DNA from: Flavobacterium sp.
GTDB lineage: Bacteria; Bacteroidota; Bacteroidia; Flavobacteriales; Flavobacteriaceae
NCBI GenBank assembly: GCA_018883065.1
Contig: VEQT01000026.1
Span: 1-34,722, forward strand
Direction: 5' to 3'
Length of the DNA: 34,722 nt
Below, piece by piece: positions 8,029-15,679 of this stretch. Each line of letters starts with the position of its first letter. Positions within the stretch are counted from its first letter, which is position 1. Position numbers and translations under genes: made by a program. The notes under the pieces were generated by a model that was given only the letters and a program-made list of their open reading frames with translations, had not been told where the DNA came from and did no database searches.

Positions 8029-10215
8029 ATGACAAACTATTCTATGAAATTAGTTCACGTATTCGCGTTCATTATTGCCCTACATACTTCTCTTATTGCC
8101 CAACAGAAAATCACGATTGAAGACATATATTCGGGTGCTTTTCGTGCCAAAGGAATGGACGAATTACAAGCCCTAAAAAACACCAACCAATACACCGTAC
8201 TCAATTTTGACCGCAGTACAAAAAGTTTTCAAATCGATGTTTACGATTTCGCAACACTTAACAAACTAAACACATTACTGGACACCAAAAATCAACCCTT
8301 GCTTAAAGACGGCATTGACAGTTATACCTTTAGTCCGAGTGAACAACACATTCTATTGGCAGCCAATTCTTCGCCAATTTTCCGCCATTCGTTTACGGCT
8401 GACTACTATTTGTATGATATGGCTTCTAAAAAAGTAGTTAAGTTATTTGACTTTCCGGTTCAAGAGCCTACCTTTTCTCCCGATGGTTCGCAGTTGGCTT
8501 ATGCCAAAGACAACAATTTGTTTGTTTATAATTTATCGACCAAATCAACCACCCAACTTACCACTGATGGAAGCAAAAACGCCATTATCAATGGAATCAC
8601 TGACTGGGTTTACGAAGAAGAATTTGCCTTTGTTCGTGCCTTTGATTGGAGCAAAGACAGCAAAAAAATTGCCTACATCAAGTTTGACGAATCCCAAGTT
8701 CCGGAATTCAGTATGTCGGTATTTCAAAATGAATTGTACCCATCCACTGAAACGTTCAAATACCCCAAAGCTGGAGAGAAAAATTCGGAGGTTTCCTTGC
8801 ATGTTTATGAGTTAGCTACAAATCATACAAAATCAGTTGATTTATCAGACTACCATGATTTTTACATTGCTCGTATGGCCTGGACCGAAGATGCCAATAC
8901 CCTTTCGGCACAAGTACTCAATCGCCACCAAGACAATTTGGATTTGTTGTTCATAAACGGTACAACTTTGCAAACCCGTGTGGCACTCAACGAAAAAGAC
9001 AAGGCCTATGTAGACGTAACCGATAACTTAACTTTTTTGCCCGATAACAGCTTCATTTGGACCAGCGAAAAAGACGGGTTCAACCACATTTATTGGTATG
9101 ATTCTGCCGGAAAATTAAAAAATCAAATCACCAAAGGAAATTGGGAAGTAACAGCCTATTATGGCTATGATGCCAAAACCAAGTCTATTTTTTATCAATC
9201 TACTGAGCAAGGATCCATAAATAGAGCGGTATACAAAATTGGATTGACCGGAAAAAATAAGCAGTGTTTATCTACTAAATTGGGTACAAACGCAGCCACC
9301 TGTAGTCCAAATTTTGCCTATTTTATAGAAATTCATTCATCGGCTACACAGCCTACGCAGTATTCATTGCACGACACCAAAACAGGTAAATTGCTCAAAA
9401 ATATTGAGATGAATGAGGCATTACAAAGTAAATTGGCCAACTACAACTTAGGTACGAAAGAATTTTTTGTGCTCAAAACTCCCGAAGGAAACGAATTGAA
9501 TGCGTGGATTTTAAAACCCAGCAATTTTGATTCTACCCGCAAATATCCGCTATTGATGTACCAATATTCTGGTCCGGGTTCACAACAAGTTAACAACGAC
9601 TGGAATAGTGCCGATGATTATTGGTTTCAGTCGTTGGCTCAGCAAGGCTATTTAGTAGCATGTGTAGATGGACGAGGAACAGGATTTAAAGGAGCAGCGT
9701 TTAAAAAATGCACCCAAAAAGAGTTGGGAAAATACGAAGTGGAAGACCAAATTGCGGCAGCCAAGGTGTTTGGCACTTATCCCTACATTGATGCATCACG
9801 TATTGGGATTTGGGGTTGGTCTTTTGGTGGATTCATGGCCAGCAATTGCATCTTGAAAGGTGCCGATGTATTCAAAATGGCTGTAGCCGTTGCACCGGTA
9901 ACCAGTTGGCGTTTTTATGACAGCATTTACACCGAGCGTTATTTGCAAACGCCACAAGAAAACCCAAGTGGTTATGACGACAATTCACCCATTAACCACG
10001 TTGGTAAATTAAAAGGCAAGTTTTTGCTCATTCACGGTTCAGCGGATGACAATGTTCATGTGCAAAATACCATGCAAATGATGGAGGCTTTAATTCAAGC
10101 CAATAAACAATTTGATTCGCAAATTTATCCCGATAAAAACCACGGAATTTACGGTGGAAAAACACGTATTCAGTTGTTTACTAAAATCACCAATTTCATC
10201 AAAGAAAATTTATAA
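8029..10215 (+). CDS. Dipeptidyl-peptidase IV-type S9 serine peptidase
   Basis: A 728-residue secreted exopeptidase predicted to remove Xaa-Pro (or Xaa-Ala) dipeptides from peptide N-termini in the periplasm. It has an N-terminal signal peptide (hydrophobic core then IAQQ), a DPP IV beta-propeller region and a C-terminal alpha/beta hydrolase. The catalytic triad is Ser598 (GWSFGG), Asp673 (ADDNVH) and His705 (KNHGIYG). The DWVYEEEF motif (residues 192-199) supplies the glutamates that bind the substrate N-terminus in DPP IV. ATG 8044 (residue 6) is an equally plausible start. Only 30 nt without a terminator separate it from the first of three peptide transporters, suggesting that released dipeptides are imported by them. 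A weak -7-like TAAAATTG lies near 8010. Confidence 0.92.
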   Translation: MTNYSMKLVHVFAFIIALHTSLIAQQKITIEDIYSGAFRAKGMDELQALKNTNQYTVLNFDRSTKSFQIDVYDFATLNKLNTLLDTKNQPLLKDGIDSYTFSPSEQHILLAANSSPIFRHSFTADYYLYDMASKKVVKLFDFPVQEPTFSPDGSQLAYAKDNNLFVYNLSTKSTTQLTTDGSKNAIINGITDWVYEEEFAFVRAFDWSKDSKKIAYIKFDESQVPEFSMSVFQNELYPSTETFKYPKAGEKNSEVSLHVYELATNHTKSVDLSDYHDFYIARMAWTEDANTLSAQVLNRHQDNLDLLFINGTTLQTRVALNEKDKAYVDVTDNLTFLPDNSFIWTSEKDGFNHIYWYDSAGKLKNQITKGNWEVTAYYGYDAKTKSIFYQSTEQGSINRAVYKIGLTGKNKQCLSTKLGTNAATCSPNFAYFIEIHSSATQPTQYSLHDTKTGKLLKNIEMNEALQSKLANYNLGTKEFFVLKTPEGNELNAWILKPSNFDSTRKYPLLMYQYSGPGSQQVNNDWNSADDYWFQSLAQQGYLVACVDGRGTGFKGAAFKKCTQKELGKYEVEDQIAAAKVFGTYPYIDASRIGIWGWSFGGFMASNCILKGADVFKMAVAVAPVTSWRFYDSIYTERYLQTPQENPSGYDDNSPINHVGKLKGKFLLIHGSADDNVHVQNTMQMMEALIQANKQFDSQIYPDKNHGIYGGKTRIQLFTKITNFIKENL

Positions 10216-10245
10216 TTAACTAATCTCAACTAAAACCAAACAATT

Positions 10246-11922
10246 ATGTCAGAAACACAGGTAAAAACAGGACATCCAAAAGGACTTTGGGTATTATTCG
10301 GAACCGAAATGTGGGAGCGTTTCAATTTTTACGGCATGCGCGCCATATTAACACTTTTCTTAGTTAATTCGTTGATGATGAAAGAAGAAGATGCTTCTTT
10401 GATCTATGGAGGATTTTTGGGACTGTGTTACCTAACTCCCATGTTGGGTGGTTTTATTGCCGACCGATTTTTCGGAAATCGCAACTGTATTTTATTGGGT
10501 GGCTTGATGATGGCAGTCGGACAATTTTTATTGTTTTTTAGCGCCAGTGTGTTTGGAACCAATTTGCCGTTGGCCAACACCTTAATGTGGTCTGCTTTGG
10601 GAATCATTATTTTTGGAAATGGGTTCTTTAAACCCAATATTTCTTCGATGGTAGGGAGTTTGTATCCGAAACAAGAAAAAAGCAAATTAGACACCGCCTT
10701 TACCATTTTCTACATGGGAATCAATTTGGGTGCCTTTTTGGGTCAATTGATTTGTCCCTTAATTGGTGATGTAAAAGACGCCGAAGGTATTCGCGACATT
10801 CACGCATTCAAGTGGGGATTCTTGGCCGCTTCATTGGCCATGCTTATCGGGACAGCCGTGTTTTATGTTTTGAAAAATAAATATGTTGTGAGTCCAGACG
10901 GAAAACCACTAGGGGGATTGCCATCCAAAAATGAGGCATCTGATTTTGAAGAAGGCGAGTCTCAAAAAGCCGTTTTCTCTACCAATGCCTTAATTGGTGC
11001 AGCGATTGCCTTTTTGTCCTTAGGGGCATTGATTCACTTTGTGTTCGACCAAAACTTAATTTACACGTTGATTTATTCGAGTGGTTTAACTCTTGCTGGA
11101 TTAATCGTATCGGATTCATCCCTAACTAAAGTAGAGCGCGACCGTATTTTTGTGATTTACATTGTGGCTTTCTTTATTATTTTCTTTTGGGCAGCCTTTG
11201 AGCAAGCAGGTTCATCGTTAACCTTTATTGCTGATAACCAAACCGATCGTAACTTTTTTGGTTGGAACATGCCGCCTTCGATGGTACAAATTTTTAACGG
11301 ACTATTTGTGGTAGCTTTTGCCGTTCCATTTAGTATGTTGTGGGATTATTTGCGTAGCAAAGACCGTGAGCCGATTTCTCCCATGAAACAATCCTTTGGG
11401 TTGGCTTTGATTGCCTTGAGTTATTTTATCATTGCTTACAACGTAAAAGATTTAGGAAACAGTGGGTTGTTGGCCATCAAATGGTTAATCTTGTTGTATT
11501 TAATCCAAACCTGTGCCGAGTTATGCTTGTCGCCAATTGGTTTGTCGTTGGTAGGAAAGCTATCACCAAAGCGTTTTTCTTCGTTGTTGTACGGGGTGTT
11601 CTTTTTGTCAAATGCTTCGGGTTATGCTTTGGCAGGAACCTTGGGTTCGATCATGCCTGCTACAGGAGATAAATTTTTAAAAGCCAAAGAATTGGGCATC
11701 GATTTGCAAGCGGTATTGGATAAAAAAATTACCTTAACACCAGAGCAAACCGCTTTGTTGTCGGAGAATCAAATCACCGACCATAACCCTATTTTTGCTG
11801 GGTTTGAGATTCATAATCTCTTTGAATTTTTCATGGTTTTCGTAGTGCTTACCGGTTTGGCTGCCTTGATTTTATTTCTACTAACACCAGTATTGAAAAA
11901 AATGATGCACGGGGTGCGCTAA
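10246..11922 (+). CDS. Proton-dependent peptide transporter (POT/PTR), copy 1
   Basis: A 558-residue inner-membrane MFS protein of the POT/PTR family, which imports di- and tripeptides by proton symport. The proton-coupling motif ExxERFxYYG appears as EMWERFNFYG in helix 1. GGFIADRFFG follows helix 2, and NGFFKPNISS and FYMGINLGAF mark the usual family positions. About 12-14 hydrophobic helices are evident, with a cytoplasmic loop at the middle (around residues 220-245). Its location 30 nt after the DPP IV gene suggests co-expression and a shared peptide-uptake role. A strong terminator follows. Confidence 0.93.
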   Translation: MSETQVKTGHPKGLWVLFGTEMWERFNFYGMRAILTLFLVNSLMMKEEDASLIYGGFLGLCYLTPMLGGFIADRFFGNRNCILLGGLMMAVGQFLLFFSASVFGTNLPLANTLMWSALGIIIFGNGFFKPNISSMVGSLYPKQEKSKLDTAFTIFYMGINLGAFLGQLICPLIGDVKDAEGIRDIHAFKWGFLAASLAMLIGTAVFYVLKNKYVVSPDGKPLGGLPSKNEASDFEEGESQKAVFSTNALIGAAIAFLSLGALIHFVFDQNLIYTLIYSSGLTLAGLIVSDSSLTKVERDRIFVIYIVAFFIIFFWAAFEQAGSSLTFIADNQTDRNFFGWNMPPSMVQIFNGLFVVAFAVPFSMLWDYLRSKDREPISPMKQSFGLALIALSYFIIAYNVKDLGNSGLLAIKWLILLYLIQTCAELCLSPIGLSLVGKLSPKRFSSLLYGVFFLSNASGYALAGTLGSIMPATGDKFLKAKELGIDLQAVLDKKITLTPEQTALLSENQITDHNPIFAGFEIHNLFEFFMVFVVLTGLAALILFLLTPVLKKMMHGVR

Positions 11923-11951
11923 GCACTATTTCAATTTTTTTTATATCTTTC

Positions 11952-11986
11952 AAACCCACGGGAGTTGTTCCGTGGGTTTTCTTTTT
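11952..11986 (+). terminator. Terminator/attenuator between POT copies 1 and 2
   Basis: A perfect 10-bp stem, AAACCCACGG (11952-11961) with CCGTGGGTTT (11970-11979), has an 8-nt loop and is followed by TTTTCTTTTT. It ends only about 14-20 nt before the start codon of the second transporter gene. It could set a stoichiometry between copies by partial read-through. Confidence 0.75.
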
Positions 11987-11999
11987 AAATTGAATTACT

Positions 12000-13658
12000 A
12001 TGTGGAAAAATCACCCGAAGGCCTTGCCGTATTTGTTTTTGTCCGAAATGTGGGAACGTTTTGGCTACTACCTCATGATTGGTATTTTTACCCTGTATCT
12101 CAAAGATGTAGAAGCCGGTTTTGCCATGACCGAAAAAGAATCGGCTGATTTGTATGGTACGTTTATAGCCTTGGTTTTTTTAACGCCATTTATTGGAGGT
12201 TTGTTGGCCGATCGCTATTTGGGCTATAAAAAATCAATTATTATTGGAGGTCTCATGATGGGTGTGGGTTATATGCTAATGGGCATTCACAGTTTACCCA
12301 TGCTTTATTTGGCCATGACGTTGGTTATTCTGGGCAATGGCTTTTTTAAACCCAACATCTCCACTTTGTTGGGTAATTTCTACAACGACTCCACATTCAA
12401 GGATAAGAAAGACGAGGGCTATAACATTTTCTATATGGGCATTAATGTGGGGGCATTCATTTGCAATTTCTTTGGTGCCGCCTTGCAAATTCTTTTGGGT
12501 TGGCAGTATGCATTTATGGCTGCAGGAGTAGGGATGTTTATTGGCGTTTTGGTCTTTATACTCGGGTCAAAACATTACAAAGGTTACGATCAGAAAAAGG
12601 GAACACAAGAAGGCGATATGCCGTTCTATAAAATTGTATTGTTTATTTTATTGCCATCCGTAGTTTTTGGTGTTATTGGTTGGTTGCTCAAAGGCGTCAC
12701 TTCTGAAACGAATCCCAACAGTTCTATTTTTGGTTCCGACAGCACCGATGCGTTTATTTTTGCGTGTATTCCGGTAATCTTTTTTTATGCCAGTTTATAC
12801 TTTAAAGCCAAACCGGAAGATAAACGTCCAATTGGTGCATTACTTTCTATTTTTGCTGTTGTTATTTTATTCTGGGCGGTTTTTAAACTCAACGGATCAG
12901 CGCTTACTACTTGGGCTGATCGCTATACTGATCGCGCCATAATAGGCAACACCGAAATGGTCTTTAATGGATTAAAATTAGCCAAAGAAGTAGAATACAA
13001 AAAAGATACTACCGAATTATATGACTCGACTTTTCGACTGCAAAAAGTGAATGGTGAAATTCAAAAAGTAGTAGATTATCCCGTGTATTTTAGAAATGTT
13101 GCAAAAGATAAATTGCCAGCCGAAAATTCAACAGTTAGTTTATGGGCTACTAATTTGAGTCAATCCATTAATCCGGGCTGGGTAATCATCTTAACGCCTT
13201 TGGTAGTTGCTTTTTTTACTTTTTTACGCAGTCGAAAAAAAGAACCTTCTACACCTACAAAAATCGCATTTGGATTGTTGATCTCAGCCTTGTCTGTATT
13301 GGTTATGGTTGCTGCAGTAAAAATGGGTGGCAATGGATCAGAAAAAGTAAGTGTTTGGTGGCTCGTAGCCAATTACGGTATCATTACCATCGGTGAACTG
13401 TTCTTGAGTCCCATGGGATTGTCGGTTGTGTCGAAGTTGAGCCCAACGAATATTACATCACTCATGATGGGCGGTTGGTTTTTATCGACCTCCATCGGAA
13501 ACAAATTAAGCGGCGTTCTAGCAAGTATGTGGGATTCTTATGAGGACAAAACGGATTTCTTTTGGATTAACTTCTCCTTGTTGATGTTTGCTTCGGTATT
13601 GATGTTTGTCTTATTAAAACAACTCAACCAAGTTATGAACGAAAAAGGAATAAATTAA
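12000..13658 (+). CDS. Proton-dependent peptide transporter (POT/PTR), copy 2
   Basis: A 552-residue POT/PTR transporter with multiple membrane helices. Family signatures include EMWERFGYY in helix 1, GGLLADRYLG, NGFFKPNIST and FYMGINVGAF. Two features distinguish it from its neighbours: the last Gly of ExxERFxYYG is Leu (GYYLMIG), and a long polar insert (about residues 308-385, with charged and repeated Lys/Glu/Asp) separates two late helices. That insert should lie outside the membrane and may bind peptide or partner proteins, although nothing in the sequence says which. A terminator immediately upstream implies read-through or a promoter I cannot identify. Copy 3 starts 6 nt after its stop. 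Confidence 0.92.
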   Translation: MWKNHPKALPYLFLSEMWERFGYYLMIGIFTLYLKDVEAGFAMTEKESADLYGTFIALVFLTPFIGGLLADRYLGYKKSIIIGGLMMGVGYMLMGIHSLPMLYLAMTLVILGNGFFKPNISTLLGNFYNDSTFKDKKDEGYNIFYMGINVGAFICNFFGAALQILLGWQYAFMAAGVGMFIGVLVFILGSKHYKGYDQKKGTQEGDMPFYKIVLFILLPSVVFGVIGWLLKGVTSETNPNSSIFGSDSTDAFIFACIPVIFFYASLYFKAKPEDKRPIGALLSIFAVVILFWAVFKLNGSALTTWADRYTDRAIIGNTEMVFNGLKLAKEVEYKKDTTELYDSTFRLQKVNGEIQKVVDYPVYFRNVAKDKLPAENSTVSLWATNLSQSINPGWVIILTPLVVAFFTFLRSRKKEPSTPTKIAFGLLISALSVLVMVAAVKMGGNGSEKVSVWWLVANYGIITIGELFLSPMGLSVVSKLSPTNITSLMMGGWFLSTSIGNKLSGVLASMWDSYEDKTDFFWINFSLLMFASVLMFVLLKQLNQVMNEKGIN

Positions 13659-13664
13659 TACCTT

Positions 13665-15176
13665 ATGAAACACACCATTTCTTCAACTCAAATACAAGAT
13701 TTTAAAGGCAAATACCCCAAGCAATTGTGGTACTTATTTTTCAGCGAAATGTGGGAACGCTTTAGTTTTTATGGCATGCGCGGTATGTTGGTCGTATTCA
13801 TGGTATCCAAATTGGGCATGGACGATGTCACCTCGCAATTGCAATATGGCGCCACCCAGGCCTGGGTATATGCCTTTACCTTTGTGGGAGGATTATTTGC
13901 CGATAAAATCCTAGGTTTTCGAAAGTCCTTGTTTTGGGGAGGACTATTAATGATTGTTGGCAGCGTAATATTAGCGTTAGATCCACAGACCTTTTTCTTT
14001 GTTGGTATTAGTTTTACCATAGTAGGAACCGGTTTTTTTAAACCCAATATTTCGTCAATGGTAGGGCAATTGTACCATGAAAATGACGTGCGACGTGATG
14101 CCGGATTTTCGCTGTTTTATGCTGGAGTTAATATTGGCGCACTCATTGGCGGTTACTTATGTATAGCAGTAGCCAATGGCAATTTATTTGTACAGTTTAT
14201 TCCCGAAACCCTTCGATGGAACTATGCCTTTGGATTTGCCGCTGTAGTAATGGTAATTAGTTTACTTACGTTTACCCAAACCCAGAAAAGTTTGGGCACT
14301 ATCGGGCTTTCGCCATTGGCCGATTGGAAAGCCTCCAAACGATTGGCCTATGAAGTAGGTACATTTATTTTTTCCTTGGCCTTAATTCCAGTTATCATCC
14401 TGATGGTAGCCAATACAACCTATACCGATTATTTTATGATGATTATTGGGCCAGCTTCTATTTTGTATTTGTTTTATGAAATGCGCCACTTTAGTGCTGC
14501 CGAGAACAAAAAATTGTTGGCTGCTTTGGTATTTATCTTGTTTTCGATTTTCTTTTGGGCGTTCTTCGAGCAAAGTGGAGGTTCGTTGAGCTTGTTTGCT
14601 TTAAACAACTTGCACAACACCGTGCTGGGAATCCCGCTTGATCCCAACGGAGTAAATAATTCTGCCAATTCATTGTTTGTAATTGCATTTGCTGCGCTTG
14701 TTGGATTGGTATGGGTATGGCTTGCTAAACGCAAAATGGAACCCAATACCGTAGTGAAATTTGGTTTCGGCTTTTTGTTTTTGGCAGGCGGTTTTTTTGT
14801 GTTTTACACCACTAGTTTTTTTGCCGATGCCAGTGGTAAAACTTCACTCGATTTATTCACTTTGGGTTGGTTCGTCATTACCTTTGGTGAATTGTGTTTG
14901 TCGCCTATTGGTATGTCGGCCATGACAAAACTCTCGCCCCAACGTACTCAAGCGGTCATTATGGGAATGTGGTTTTTAGCCAGTGCCTACGGCCAGTATT
15001 TTGCTGGGTTGCTGGGTGCAAATATCGCAACTGCTTCTGAAAATGCTACCAATTACAACCAATTAGTAGTCTATACCGAGGGGTACAAGCAATTGGCTAT
15101 TTATGCATTAATAGCGGGACTTGTATTAGTATTAATTTCACCTTGGGTAAAAAAACTCATGCAAGAAGTAAAATAA
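13665..15176 (+). CDS. Proton-dependent peptide transporter (POT/PTR), copy 3
   Basis: A 503-residue POT/PTR transporter, the shortest of the three. Helix 1 carries EMWERFSFYG; GGLFADKILG, GTGFFKPNISS and FYAGVNIGAL follow in the expected order. A late FWAFFEQSGGSL segment corresponds to the equivalent position FWAAFEQAGSSL in copy 1, which marks these two as closer in that region than either is to copy 2 (FWAVFKLNGSAL). The start is 6 nt after copy 2, so the pair is almost certainly co-transcribed. Substrate range may differ among the three copies, but cannot be read from sequence. Confidence 0.92.
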   Translation: MKHTISSTQIQDFKGKYPKQLWYLFFSEMWERFSFYGMRGMLVVFMVSKLGMDDVTSQLQYGATQAWVYAFTFVGGLFADKILGFRKSLFWGGLLMIVGSVILALDPQTFFFVGISFTIVGTGFFKPNISSMVGQLYHENDVRRDAGFSLFYAGVNIGALIGGYLCIAVANGNLFVQFIPETLRWNYAFGFAAVVMVISLLTFTQTQKSLGTIGLSPLADWKASKRLAYEVGTFIFSLALIPVIILMVANTTYTDYFMMIIGPASILYLFYEMRHFSAAENKKLLAALVFILFSIFFWAFFEQSGGSLSLFALNNLHNTVLGIPLDPNGVNNSANSLFVIAFAALVGLVWVWLAKRKMEPNTVVKFGFGFLFLAGGFFVFYTTSFFADASGKTSLDLFTLGWFVITFGELCLSPIGMSAMTKLSPQRTQAVIMGMWFLASAYGQYFAGLLGANIATASENATNYNQLVVYTEGYKQLAIYALIAGLVLVLISPWVKKLMQEVK

Positions 15177-15214
15177 ATTAGTACTTTCGAATTCTAAATT
15201 TGAAAACAGCGATT

Positions 15215-15676
15215 ATGAAAAAAATAGTTTTACTTTTCGTATTTGTTCTAAGCGCTTTTGCTGCTCAAGCACAAGATATTTATTGGGAAACCAATGTCGA
15301 GAAAGCGGCTCAATTGTCTATGAAAACCAATAAACCCTTGTTGTTGTTTTTTACCGGTAGCGACTGGTGCGGTTGGTGCATTCGTTTGCAAAAAGAGGTG
15401 CTCAAAACAGCCGAATTTGCCAATTGGGCTCAAGAAAACGCAGTTTTAGTTGAATTGGACTTCCCCAGAAGAACTCCACAACAACCCGAGATTCAACAAC
15501 AAAATTCAGCCTTACAGCAAATGTTCCAAGTGCAAGGCTATCCCACGATTTGGTTTGCCAAACCAGGGATAAAAGACGGAAAAATTTCCCTTGATCGAAT
15601 CGGCAGCACCGGGTATGTAGCAGGAGGTCCCGCCAAATGGTTGGAAGCCGCTAATCAGATTGTAGGAAAAAAATAA
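15215..15676 (+). CDS. Exported thioredoxin-like protein (CGWC)
   Basis: A 153-residue thioredoxin-fold protein with a signal peptide (MKKIVLLFV...AAQAQ, cleavage near residue 20) and the redox motif WCGWC (Cys52, Cys55). The WCGWC form, with the preceding FTGSDW, matches the thioredoxin_7/DUF255-like group, not classical CGPC thioredoxins. It likely acts as a periplasmic disulfide reductase or isomerase; its client is unknown. ATG 15215 is chosen because it starts the signal peptide; an in-frame TTG lies at 15200. TAAATTTG (15195-15202) is an exact -7 element but without a visible -33 box. The gene ends 3 nt from the convergent comEC stop. Confidence 0.88.
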   Translation: MKKIVLLFVFVLSAFAAQAQDIYWETNVEKAAQLSMKTNKPLLLFFTGSDWCGWCIRLQKEVLKTAEFANWAQENAVLVELDFPRRTPQQPEIQQQNSALQQMFQVQGYPTIWFAKPGIKDGKISLDRIGSTGYVAGGPAKWLEAANQIVGKK

Positions 15677-15679
15677 CGA

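Noticed and set aside
10246..15176. Three POT genes as a recent duplication or an assembly artefact
   Set aside because: They are clearly diverged in motif, length and insert, so this is an old paralogous set and not repeated sequence.
15195..15202. Promoter for the thioredoxin-like gene
   Set aside because: An exact TAnnTTTG is present, but there is no -33 box and it would leave almost no leader; mentioned only in the gene entry.
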